Shown in pieces: positions 1 through 7,306 of a stretch of 31,361 bases of DNA. Within the stretch, counting starts at the first letter, position 1, and the number at the start of each line of letters is the position of its first letter. The notes under the pieces are model-generated. The model made no database searches, was not told the origin of the DNA, and saw nothing but the letters and a program-made list of their open reading frames with translations. The position numbers were made by a program, and so were the translations under genes. The DNA comes from CAZNDN01 sp964571815 (GTDB lineage: Bacteria; Fibrobacterota; Chitinivibrionia; Chitinivibrionales; WJKA01): the NCBI GenBank assembly GCA_964571815.1, contig CAZNDN010000036.1, positions 1-31,361 on the forward strand, given 5' to 3'.

Positions 1-573
1 AGTGTTCCTATTATTGCGCTGACCGCCGACGTCTCCCGTCGTACCGAAGAGTTGTGCGCGCGGGCCGGGATGAATGGGTGCGTGGCGAAACCGGTTGACC
101 GGGGGAGTTTTGCGCGGGTACTGGATACCTGGCTGGGCTCTTCACGGGAGCATGTGCGGCGCCGGCCGTCCGGTCCCGGTAACGATATGATCATTGACCG
201 CGAGGCGCTGCTGGAGAAGTTCGACGGCGATCGGGATCTGATGGGAGAGGTGCTGCGCGCATTCGATCGTGATATTAACGGGCAGATTGCGGCGCTGCGG
301 GAAGCGCTTGATGCCCGGGATGCAGCGAGGGTGAGAAAGCAGGTTCACAAACTGAAAGGCTCCTGCGCGGCAGTTGGCGCATCGGCGCTCTGCGGCGCCG
401 TGGTTGCTCTCGGTGAAGCGGTGAAGCAGGGGCGCGAGGAAGCTTTCGAGGGGATGATTGCACAGGTGGACAATGATGTACACAGAACACATGAGGCCGT
501 TGCGGCTTTGGTCGGGGGCGGGTCCCTCGTTGAAGAAAACAGCGTAGCGGCCGGAGGGAGAGGGCAGTCATGA
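1..573 (+). CDS. C-terminal part of a hybrid sensor kinase (receiver + HPt), truncated by the window edge
   Basis: The reading frame is open from base 1, so the N-terminus lies outside the window; 190 codons are visible. Residues 1-46 are the end of a receiver domain: the beta-4 strand motif PIIALTAD, then GMNGCVAKPV with the conserved switch Lys-Pro. Residues about 57-145 form an HPt domain with the signature HKLKGSCAAVGA; the phosphorylatable His is residue 116 (codon 346-348). By family knowledge, the HPt accepts phosphate from the attached receiver and passes it to a separate receiver in a phosphorelay. Its stop overlaps the start of the next kinase by 4 nt (ATGA), so the two are co-translated and may form one relay. 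The missing part should hold sensor, HisKA and HATPase domains, but this cannot be seen. A standalone receiver-HPt protein is the alternative. Confidence 0.85.
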   Translation, partial: SVPIIALTADVSRRTEELCARAGMNGCVAKPVDRGSFARVLDTWLGSSREHVRRRPSGPGNDMIIDREALLEKFDGDRDLMGEVLRAFDRDINGQIAALREALDARDAARVRKQVHKLKGSCAAVGASALCGAVVALGEAVKQGREEAFEGMIAQVDNDVHRTHEAVAALVGGGSLVEENSVAAGGRGQS

Positions 574-2927
574 GCGGAGCGCGGAAAAAGACGGCGGTAG
601 TTGTCAACGACGATATCACGCAACTGGTGTTCATTTCGGGAGTGTTGCAGAAGAAGGGTTTCACCGTGCTGACGAGTCCGTCGGCTCCCGGCGCCCTCAG
701 TATCCTGGTTGAGCAGGGCCCGCCGGCAGTCATTGTTACGGACGTCGAGATGCCGCGTATGGACGGTTGGGAGCTGTGCCGGATCCTGCGCTCTTCGGAG
801 TATCCCGAGTTCAACAGTGTTCCGATTGTGGTGGTGTCGGCGGTGTATTCCGGTGGAAAGACGCGGAGTATTTGCGGGGCGCTGGGCGCCAACGCTTTCC
901 TGCAGGTGCCTTTCAGCGGGCCGCGGCTGATGGAGACGGTCGAATCGGTTCTTTCGGGGGAATCGCCCGCCTGCTCCGTCGTACGAAGCATCGTGGTTGC
1001 CGCAGGCCGATCTCAGGCGGACGAACTTGCGGCTGCCCTGCCCGAGGGAGAGTACGAAACGAGCCCGATGATCCATTCGGCGTTTTCCCGGACGACATTG
1101 TCTTCGTTCAGCCCCGACCTTGTCATTATGGAGGCGTGTGAGGAGAATGATGATATCACGCGCTGTCTGGCATGGATCGAGGAGCTTCAGATCAAGCCGG
1201 TCGTCATTGCGGCCCTCCAGAACTTCGACCAGCAAGGCACCGCGCGTCTTCTCCGGCAGGGCGTCGAGGCCTGCGTGCCTCTGCCCGTGCATGCGGACTA
1301 CCTTCGGCTCGTCTGCGAAAAATCCCGCCGGGAACAGGCGCTCAGGGATATGGAACGGCTGCTCAACCGGCGCACGTGCGAGGTACGCGAGCGGGAACAG
1401 TGGTACCAGAATATTCTGGCGGCAACCGACGATATGGTATACGTGGTCTCACCGGAATTTCGCCTCGAATACACCAATCGCGCGCTTACGGAAAAAGTGG
1501 GCGCCGATGCGCTGCAGAAGCAGTGTTTTGCCCGCATATACGGACTCAAGGCTCCGTGCGGATGGTGTCCGATGAAGCATGTGCAGCAGGGTCGGCGCGC
1601 GCAGTACGAACCTGAGGAGAAGTTGTACGGCCGGAATTATCATGTCGGCTACAGCCCGATTCCCCGGCCCGACGGCAGTGTGAGCGCCATGGCGGTCATG
1701 CGGGACATAACCGGGACCAGGGACGCCCTTCGGCGTACCGCGCAGGCCCAGAGACTGGAGTCGATCGGCCGGCTCGCCGGCGGTGTGGCCCACGATTTCA
1801 ACAACATGCTCGGGGTTATTGTCGGGTATGCCGATATGATTTCATCGAGCAACGCCAATGGAGGCACGGCGCCGAAAGACCCGGTTCTCCAGAAGCGTGT
1901 CGATACCATTACCGCCAGTGCGCACCGGGCGGCGGGCCTGGTGAAACAGCTTCTTGCGTTTGCCCGGGAAGGACTTATTCACGAAGAAAACGTAAACATG
2001 CACGAGATGCTGCGGGAGATGAAGACCCTGCTGGAGCACACGATCGACAAGCGTATCAGAATCACCTGCTCCTGTGAAGCGTCGGAACATATCGTGCGCG
2101 GCGATCCGTCGCAGTTGCAGAACGTCGTCCTGAACCTGGCCTTGAATGCGCGTGACGCCATGCCCGAGGGAGGCGGGATGCATTTCGGTACGCGGACCGT
2201 GGATTCGCCGGCGGGGCTCTCCGAGCCGGACGGCTCTGTCGCCGGGGAGACCGGGTTTCTGGAGGTGAGCATCTCCGACACGGGCGTGGGCATGAGTGAG
2301 GATGTGCTCAGCAGAGTTTTCAATCCCTTTTTCACCACCAAGCCGCCCGGCAAGGGAACGGGACTCGGACTTGCCGGTGCATACGGTATTGTCAAGAACC
2401 ACGGAGGCTCCATCGAGGCGGAAAGCGAACCGGGGCGGGGAACCATATTCCGAGTCCTGCTGCCGCTTGCCGAAAGCGATGGCGCTTCTGAAGGAGGCGG
2501 GCGCCGGCAAAGGGAGATCCCGCAATGCCGGGGGCACGTACTGGTTGTTGACGATGAAGAGAACGCGGGGCTGGTAGCGGCCGAAATGCTCAAGAGCATC
2601 GGCTGCACGGCGGAGATCATGACCGACTCGGAAACGGCGGTGGAGCACTTCGAGAAGCATCACGGCGGGATCGACCTGGTGCTGGTCGACCTGGTTATGC
2701 CGGGCTACGACGGCCGGCAGTGTGTTGCGAAGCTGATCGAGATCGATCCCGATGTCAAGGTGATCATGACCTCGGGGTTTGTCGATCGGCAACATACGGC
2801 GGAGATGCTGGTGCCGGGTGTGAAGGATGTAATCACCAAGCCCTTTACCGTGGGAGAGCTGGCACAAACCGTTCACAGGGTTACGGAAGGCCGGAGCATG
2901 CCGGCACGGGGAGGGGCGTATGCCTGA
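570..2927 (+). CDS. Hybrid sensor histidine kinase: receiver, pseudo-receiver, PAS, HisKA, HATPase, receiver
   Basis: 785 aa, with no signal peptide or membrane helix, so probably cytoplasmic. Domains in order: receiver 1 (about 8-128; phosphoacceptor Asp58 in TDVEMPRMDG); a second receiver-like region (about 138-258) with Glu where the Asp should be (VIMEACEEND), probably not phosphorylated; a short coiled linker; PAS (about 275-385) with three Cys (319, 330, 333; the last two in APCGWCP); HisKA with His408 in VAHDFNN; HATPase with N box LNLALNARDAM, G1 DTGVGMS and G2 GKGTGLGL; and a C-terminal receiver with Asp707 in VDLVMPG. A strong Shine-Dalgarno (GGAGGGAGAGGG) precedes the ATG, which overlaps the upstream stop. 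The Cys pair in the PAS could bind metal or sense redox, which is inference. Kinase activity and two functional receivers are well supported by motifs; the stimulus is unknown. Confidence 0.93.
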   Translation: MSGARKKTAVVVNDDITQLVFISGVLQKKGFTVLTSPSAPGALSILVEQGPPAVIVTDVEMPRMDGWELCRILRSSEYPEFNSVPIVVVSAVYSGGKTRSICGALGANAFLQVPFSGPRLMETVESVLSGESPACSVVRSIVVAAGRSQADELAAALPEGEYETSPMIHSAFSRTTLSSFSPDLVIMEACEENDDITRCLAWIEELQIKPVVIAALQNFDQQGTARLLRQGVEACVPLPVHADYLRLVCEKSRREQALRDMERLLNRRTCEVREREQWYQNILAATDDMVYVVSPEFRLEYTNRALTEKVGADALQKQCFARIYGLKAPCGWCPMKHVQQGRRAQYEPEEKLYGRNYHVGYSPIPRPDGSVSAMAVMRDITGTRDALRRTAQAQRLESIGRLAGGVAHDFNNMLGVIVGYADMISSSNANGGTAPKDPVLQKRVDTITASAHRAAGLVKQLLAFAREGLIHEENVNMHEMLREMKTLLEHTIDKRIRITCSCEASEHIVRGDPSQLQNVVLNLALNARDAMPEGGGMHFGTRTVDSPAGLSEPDGSVAGETGFLEVSISDTGVGMSEDVLSRVFNPFFTTKPPGKGTGLGLAGAYGIVKNHGGSIEAESEPGRGTIFRVLLPLAESDGASEGGGRRQREIPQCRGHVLVVDDEENAGLVAAEMLKSIGCTAEIMTDSETAVEHFEKHHGGIDLVLVDLVMPGYDGRQCVAKLIEIDPDVKVIMTSGFVDRQHTAEMLVPGVKDVITKPFTVGELAQTVHRVTEGRSMPARGGAYA

Positions 2928-3017
2928 TGCTCTCGAGAGGATTCGGCGAACAGCGTTTCGGGGCGCGCTGGAACAAGGCAAAGTGCGTTGCGAGGCGCCG
3001 TACGCGGGGCGGGGGCA

Positions 3018-3839
3018 ATGATGGAGACGGCGGCCATGGATTCGCGAACCTTCCGGGGTATCTGCGACTTGATATATGAGAAGAGCGGTATTCGAATTAC
3101 CGAGAAGAAGGAAGCCCTGGTGCTTAACCGCATGGGCAAGCGCATGCGCGCCCTAAGAATGGAGAAGCACAGGGACTACCTCGAAATGGTTCGCCGCGAT
3201 GATAACGTGGAGGAACTCAACAACCTCCTGGATGTGGTGTCGACCAACGTCACGCACTTCTTCCGCGAATCGAAGCATTTCGAGTTTCTGGGAGAAACCG
3301 CAACGCAGTGGATGTCGTCGGGGCGACGCAGTCTGCGCTTCTGGTGCGCCGCTTCCTCAAGCGGTGAGGAACCGTACAGCATTGCCTTCACACTGTGCGA
3401 GGCGAGTGCCGGCTACAACTGCGATATCAGGATTCTGGCCACCGATATCTGCCGCCGGGTGCTGGAGCAGGGGAAGGCCGGCGTGTATCCGAAGAAGAAG
3501 CTGGGGGATGTTCCGGCGAAGATGCGCTCCACGTATTTCACTGCGCGAACAAATGGGGGAGAGACGGAGTATGAAGTGCGGCCCGCGGTGAAGCGGATGG
3601 TGCGGTTCGCCAGGCTCAACCTCTCCGAGCCTCCTTTTCCCATGGCGGGCCCTTTCGACATGATCTTCATTCGCAACGTCATGATTTACTTCGATAATGC
3701 AATGAGAACGAGAGTTCTGCGGGAGGCTTATCGACTCCTGGCTCCCGGGGGCTTTCTTATCGTGGGACACGCGGAGAGCCTTGCGGGGTTGCTCAACAGC
3801 GATTTCAAGAAGGTGCATACGTCAATTTACACCAGATAG
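3018..3839 (+). CDS. cheR: CheR chemotaxis receptor glutamate O-methyltransferase
   Basis: 273 aa from the ATG at 3018; ATG 3036 has a GGAG at a good distance and is an equally credible start. CheR transfers methyl groups from S-adenosylmethionine to glutamates of chemoreceptors, opposing CheB during adaptation. The N-terminal helical domain is followed by NVTHFFRE, then the SAM-binding motif FWCAASSSGEEPYS (about residues 108-121), the conserved IRNVMIYFD segment (about 218-226) and the C-terminal GHAESL. All these are standard CheR landmarks and the length is typical. No TPR extension is present. It sits about 90 nt after the hybrid kinase and about 60 nt before the CheX-like gene, consistent with one transcription unit. 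CheB lies about 3.5 kb downstream. Confidence 0.95.
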   Translation: MMETAAMDSRTFRGICDLIYEKSGIRITEKKEALVLNRMGKRMRALRMEKHRDYLEMVRRDDNVEELNNLLDVVSTNVTHFFRESKHFEFLGETATQWMSSGRRSLRFWCAASSSGEEPYSIAFTLCEASAGYNCDIRILATDICRRVLEQGKAGVYPKKKLGDVPAKMRSTYFTARTNGGETEYEVRPAVKRMVRFARLNLSEPPFPMAGPFDMIFIRNVMIYFDNAMRTRVLREAYRLLAPGGFLIVGHAESLAGLLNSDFKKVHTSIYTR

Positions 3840-3899
3840 GTTCGAGTCCGGGCCGGGCAGTGGCGGCACGGCGGGCCTGTGCGGAAGGAGGAGTGCAGG

Positions 3900-4358
3900 A
3901 TGGATGTCTCATACGTAAACCCGTTCATCCGCGCCACGGTCGACACGTTTTCGACCATGATAGGCACCGGCGCCAAACCCGGCAGGCCGCACCTGAAAAC
4001 CGAGCCCTACCCGTCGCACGATGTGTCGGGGATTATCGGGCTCAGCGGCGACGCCCAGGGAAGTATCGCGATCAGTTTCCCGCGTGCGCTGTCGTTCAAG
4101 CTCGTCTCGAAAATGCTTCAGACGCCAATCAAGGTCATGGGACCGGAGTTGACCGACGGTATCGGGGAGCTGGCCAATATCATAGCCGGTAACGCCAAGC
4201 AGCATTTCAACGGAATGAATCTCTCGATATCCCTGCCCAACGTGGTGGTCGGCAAGGGTCATGTCCTGGGGGTACAGAAAGGCATTCCCACGATGGTGGT
4301 GCCGTTTGAATCGGTGCTGGGAGAGTTTGCCATGGAGGTTACGTTAAAGACAAAATGA
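3900..4358 (+). CDS. cheX: CheX-like CheY-P phosphatase (first copy)
   Basis: 152 aa. The start at ATG 3900 is chosen because AAGGAGGAG lies just upstream; an in-frame GTG at 3879 has no such site. CheX/CheC/FliY-type proteins dephosphorylate CheY-P through an E-x-x-N motif on a long helix. Here GELANIIAGN supplies Glu90 and Asn93, followed by a typical C-terminal beta segment. A single copy of the motif and the short length favour CheX over CheC or FliY. The gene is followed after 28 nt by cheY, its expected substrate. The pairing is repeated in opposite order at 6417-7254. Phosphatase activity is predicted from family and motif, not shown. Confidence 0.85.
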   Translation: MDVSYVNPFIRATVDTFSTMIGTGAKPGRPHLKTEPYPSHDVSGIIGLSGDAQGSIAISFPRALSFKLVSKMLQTPIKVMGPELTDGIGELANIIAGNAKQHFNGMNLSISLPNVVVGKGHVLGVQKGIPTMVVPFESVLGEFAMEVTLKTK

Positions 4359-4386
4359 CCGACAGGATCAGCAGGGAGGTGAACCA

Positions 4387-4743
4387 ATGAAAATCATGCT
4401 TGTCGATGACAGTGCTACGATGCGCAGGATCCAGAAGACGCAGTTGAGTGGAATGGGCGTGACCGATGTTGTCGAGGCCGGAAACGGCGAGGAGGCGATG
4501 GGGCGGTTGCAGGAGAACATGCCGGTCGACCTCGTCCTTCTGGACTGGAACATGCCGGTCATGGACGGTATGACGTTCCTGAAGAAGGTGCGGGAAGACG
4601 ACTCCTACTCGAAGGTGAAGATCATCATGTGTACATCGGAGTCGGAGAAGCCCAAGGTTGTCGAGGCTTTGAAAGCCGGGGCAAATAACTACCTGGTCAA
4701 GCCCTTTCAGCCCGAGGCGTTGAAGGAGAAACTGGGCATATAG
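4387..4743 (+). CDS. cheY: CheY-type single-domain response regulator
   Basis: 118 aa, a receiver with no output domain. The acidic pair is Asp7/Asp8, the phosphoacceptor is Asp53 in LLDWNMPVMDG, the conserved Thr is Thr83 in MCTSESEKP and the switch Lys is Lys105 in LVKPFQPE. The DWNMP sequence is typical of true chemotaxis CheY. A strong Shine-Dalgarno (GGGAGGTG, 6 nt spacing) precedes the ATG. In the family, CheY-P carries the signal from CheA to the flagellar switch. It directly follows the CheX-like gene. A second CheY (6417-6803) is divergent, so the two may bind different targets. Confidence 0.95.
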   Translation: MKIMLVDDSATMRRIQKTQLSGMGVTDVVEAGNGEEAMGRLQENMPVDLVLLDWNMPVMDGMTFLKKVREDDSYSKVKIIMCTSESEKPKVVEALKAGANNYLVKPFQPEALKEKLGI

Positions 4744-4830
4744 AGCCGGCCCGTGGAGCGGGGAAACGGGACAACGCCTGCGGTGCCGGCCCCGGCCGCG
4801 CCGGCAGGGCGGGAACGGAGTCCTGTTGAT

Positions 4831-4869
4831 GCGGCGGTGTTGCCCGGGCCGGCAACCCCGGAACGCCGC
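4831..4869 (+). other. Nested GC-rich inverted repeat in the cheY-cheD gap
   Basis: The 191-nt gap between cheY and cheD holds an inner hairpin GTTGCC-CGGGCC-GGCAAC (4839-4856), flanked by outer arms GCGGCG (4831-4836) and CGCCGC (4864-4869). A separate TGCCGGC/GCCGGCA pair lies just upstream, around 4780-4806. There is no T-run, so an intrinsic terminator is unlikely; an RNA-processing, pausing or attenuation element is possible. In such GC-rich DNA some pairing is expected by chance. The rest of the gap shows no convincing gene. Confidence 0.35.
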
Positions 4870-4934
4870 CGCAGGTTCACGATGAACTCCGGGGGGAACA
4901 GAAGACAATTGAACAGGTTCCGGCGGCTGCACCA

Positions 4935-5429
4935 ATGCAAGCGACAAATCTTATGAAACATATCGTCGGTGTCTCCGATATGAAGCTGAGCAGGACTTCG
5001 GGCGAAGTGATTGTGACCCATGCACTCGGCTCGTGTATCGGAGTGGCCATTCACGATCCCGTAGCCTGTGTCGGCGGGATTTTGCACTACATGCTCCCCC
5101 GCTCCAACGTCGATCCGGAGAAGGCGCGGCAGAAGCCGTGCATGTTCGGCGACACGGGGATTCCCCTCCTGTTTCAGGAAGCGTACCGGCTCGGGGCGGC
5201 AAAGGAAAACCTGCGCGTGGTGATCGCCGGGGGCGCCCAGGTCTTCGCGCAGAAGGATTTTTTCGATATCGGCAAACGCAACACGGTCATCGCCCGGAAA
5301 ATATTCTGGAAGAACAAAGTCATGATTGCCGCCGAACATGTCGGTGATCACATACCCCGTACGCTGTTTTTGGAGATCGGCAGCGGTACGACGTGGTTCA
5401 CCAGTCACGGTGAAAGAGTGGACTTATGA
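4935..5429 (+). CDS. cheD: CheD chemoreceptor glutamine deamidase
   Basis: 164 aa from ATG 4935; ATG 4953 is an alternative and neither has a strong Shine-Dalgarno. CheD hydrolyses specific receptor glutamines to glutamates, making sites for CheR, and in CheC/CheX-type systems it is regulated by the phosphatase. The catalytic residues are visible: Thr28 and Cys34 in THALGSCIGV and His51 in GGILHYMLP. The 17-residue Cys-His spacing matches characterised CheD. Further family motifs include MFGDTGIPLL and the segment around VIAGGAQVF. The C-terminus overlaps the HDOD gene by 4 nt. Its presence beside CheX and CheY indicates a Thermotoga/Bacillus-type adaptation module rather than the enteric CheZ type. 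Confidence 0.95.
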   Translation: MQATNLMKHIVGVSDMKLSRTSGEVIVTHALGSCIGVAIHDPVACVGGILHYMLPRSNVDPEKARQKPCMFGDTGIPLLFQEAYRLGAAKENLRVVIAGGAQVFAQKDFFDIGKRNTVIARKIFWKNKVMIAAEHVGDHIPRTLFLEIGSGTTWFTSHGERVDL

Positions 5430-6280
5430 TCAGTCTCCAGCAACTTGTTCGCGGGGCGGGCGTCCCGCGGGCGTTTCCCGCCACCGCGACGAAGCTTGCC
5501 GCGGCGGTCTGGTCGGAGAAGGGTTCGGTCAAGGATGCGGTTGCGGCCATTGAGTATGATCAGGCCGTCACCGCCGATGTCCTGAAGTGGGCCAACAGCG
5601 CATCGTCGGGCTCGACCAGGAAGATAGCCACGATTCGGGAGGCCGTGATTCGACTGGGCGGCGTGAGAATCCTGGAGCATCTGATCGCGCGCCATGTGCG
5701 GGGAACCATGAACAGGGCTCTGCCCGTGTACGGCTACGCCGGGCAGGACCTCTGGCGCCACAGTGTGGCGGCGGGTGTCGCGGCCGGGGATCTGGCTCGT
5801 CATGTGCCCGGCTCCTCCGACGGGCTGCTGTTCACGGCGGCGTTGTTGCACGATATCGGCAAGCTGTTTCTCGGCACGGGAGCGCCCGCGGCTGAGATGG
5901 AGAATGTGTGGCGGCTGGTCAACGCCGACGCCGGCGCACGGACCTGCGAACAGGCGGAACGGGAGGTGTTGGGTTTTTCTCATGTCGACGTCGGCGCCGA
6001 AGTGGTATCGGCCTGGCGGCTTCCCGAAGAGATTGTTGAAGCCATCCGTCATCATCACGACGCCGGCGGGGAAGGCGACCGCGTTACCGACGGTGTCAAG
6101 GCCGCCAATTTCATGGCCCGTGCCGTGGGAGCGGGTATCGGCCACGAAGGCATGGGGCTGGCAATTGACGGCGCGGTTGCCCAGCGGCTGCGCCTTTCAC
6201 GGGACACCCTTGAAAAACTCTGCGCCGCCACGGCGGTGAAGTTCAATGAAGTATTGCAATCGTACGGTTCGGGAGTATGA
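5426..6280 (+). CDS. HDOD-domain signalling protein
   Basis: 284 aa. The N-terminal half matches the HDOD fold: the start resembles the usual LP..P.....L segment, then the helix around YDQAVTADVLKWANSA and the AVIRLGG motif. Residue 142-143 (LLHDIGKL) is an HD pair, followed by helices with HVDVGAEV and IRHHHDA. HDOD proteins are common beside chemotaxis and sensor-kinase genes and act as protein-protein signalling modules. Most lack the metal-binding residues of true HD phosphohydrolases; here HD and several later His are retained, so catalysis cannot be excluded. The ATG overlaps the cheD stop by 4 nt and the Shine-Dalgarno is weak, so translation is probably coupled to cheD. The exact role is unknown. 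Confidence 0.85.
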   Translation: MISLQQLVRGAGVPRAFPATATKLAAAVWSEKGSVKDAVAAIEYDQAVTADVLKWANSASSGSTRKIATIREAVIRLGGVRILEHLIARHVRGTMNRALPVYGYAGQDLWRHSVAAGVAAGDLARHVPGSSDGLLFTAALLHDIGKLFLGTGAPAAEMENVWRLVNADAGARTCEQAEREVLGFSHVDVGAEVVSAWRLPEEIVEAIRHHHDAGGEGDRVTDGVKAANFMARAVGAGIGHEGMGLAIDGAVAQRLRLSRDTLEKLCAATAVKFNEVLQSYGSGV

Positions 6281-6373
6281 CGGGAATGAGACGAAGTTCG
6301 AATTCAGCCGGTGCCGCGGGCGAAAAGTTGGATCAGTCGGCCGAAGAAAAGGAGCACGTTCCGTATTTGAATA

Positions 6374-6386
6374 GTTTTCCGAAAAC
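6374..6386. promoter_or_regulatory. Palindrome upstream of the second cheY-cheX pair
   Basis: GTTTTC-C-GAAAAC is a perfect 6-bp palindrome with a single central base, 30 nt before the second cheY start, in the only AT-leaning part of the 136-nt gap after the HDOD gene. It could be an operator or part of a promoter region. No convincing -35/-10 pair was recognised, so function is speculative. Confidence 0.3.
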
Positions 6387-6416
6387 CGCACTCCGGACGT
6401 TACCGGTGGGGGAGTT

Positions 6417-6803
6417 ATGGCGTACACAATCATGGTGGTAGACGACTCTGAGACGATCAGGGCTGTGGTGGAGAGGACGCTGGGCATGACCGGTCTTCCC
6501 ATTGAAGAGGTGATCCATGCGGAAAACGGTCGCGATGCTCTGGAGAAACTCCGGGGCAAGTGGGTTGATATCGTGTTCACGGATATCAACATGCCGGAGG
6601 TTGACGGCGTGCGGCTGGTCGACAGCATGAACGCCGACGCCGAGATGAGCGAAATCCCGGTGGTGATCGTCTCCACTGAGGGAAGCACCACCAGAATCGA
6701 GGAGCTGCGAAAGAAAGGAATCAAGGGCTACCTGCACAAGCCGTTTACGCCCGAAGCGATTCGTGATGTCATACTGGAAAACCTGGGAGGTTGGGATGAA
6801 TGA
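6417..6803 (+). CDS. Second CheY-like single-domain response regulator
   Basis: 128 aa. Receiver landmarks: acidic pair Asp9/Asp10, phosphoacceptor Asp56 in FTDINMPEVDG, hydroxyl residues Ser86/Thr87 in VIVSTEGS and switch Lys108 in YLHKPFTPE. A GGGGGAG Shine-Dalgarno precedes the ATG closely. Sequence around the phosphorylation site (TDINMP) differs from the first CheY (DWNMP), so this is not a recent duplicate. It overlaps the following CheX-like gene by 8 nt, which argues that the two products act together. It might serve as a phosphate sink, or signal to a non-flagellar output; the sequence does not decide. Confidence 0.93.
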   Translation: MAYTIMVVDDSETIRAVVERTLGMTGLPIEEVIHAENGRDALEKLRGKWVDIVFTDINMPEVDGVRLVDSMNADAEMSEIPVVIVSTEGSTTRIEELRKKGIKGYLHKPFTPEAIRDVILENLGGWDE

Positions 6804-7254
6804 TGTCGACAAAAAGACAACCCTGGCCGGAGTGATCGGCCGCGTGTTCGAGGATGCCGCTTTTGTGTTCACGGACGTGCTCGATGAGTCGGACAAACCC
6901 GCGGCGGGTGAGTGGGACGCCGAAGGCGTGGAGCTGACCTTTTCGGGACACTGCACGGGTACGTTGCGCATGTGGGCCGGCAGGGGATTTGCCTGCTATG
7001 CCGCGGCCAACATGCTGGGGATCGATGAAGAGGTCGAGGGGGCGCGGGAGAAAGGGATGGATGCGCTGAAGGAGCTGCTTAACATCGTGGTCGGCAACTA
7101 CCTTCCGGAGGTCTACGGCGACAAACCGGTGTTCGAGCTTGGACTGCCGCGGAAACTGCCTCCGGAGAGGCTGGTGCAGGACATGAACGACCCCGCGGGT
7201 GTCTGGCTGGAGGCCGAAGGCAATGCCGTCGTGTTCACGGTGGACGAAGGCTGA
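6796..7254 (+). CDS. Second CheX-like phosphatase, coupled to the second CheY
   Basis: 152 aa from ATG 6796, chosen because GGAGG lies 5 nt upstream; the longer reading frame from 6763 runs deep inside cheY. The helix ALKELLNIVVGN supplies the E-x-x-N motif (Glu93, Asn96) of CheC/CheX phosphatases, and the beta-strand pattern around it is as expected. Overall similarity to the first CheX-like protein is low by eye: only the motif helix is clearly shared, and the N-terminus is acidic. The gene overlaps the stop of the second CheY by 8 nt. The predicted role is dephosphorylation of that CheY. A non-catalytic CheX-fold adaptor is the alternative. Confidence 0.75.
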   Translation: MNDVDKKTTLAGVIGRVFEDAAFVFTDVLDESDKPAAGEWDAEGVELTFSGHCTGTLRMWAGRGFACYAAANMLGIDEEVEGAREKGMDALKELLNIVVGNYLPEVYGDKPVFELGLPRKLPPERLVQDMNDPAGVWLEAEGNAVVFTVDEG

Positions 7255-7306
7255 CCGTTTGTTTTCCTGAGTAACTGAATTTCCGAAAGGACCGGGGAGC
7301 GCTGCG

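Noticed and set aside
4753..4956. 67-aa open frame between cheY and cheD
   Set aside because: Ala/Pro/Arg-rich sequence typical of chance frames in GC-rich DNA, no ribosome site, and it overlaps the cheD start.
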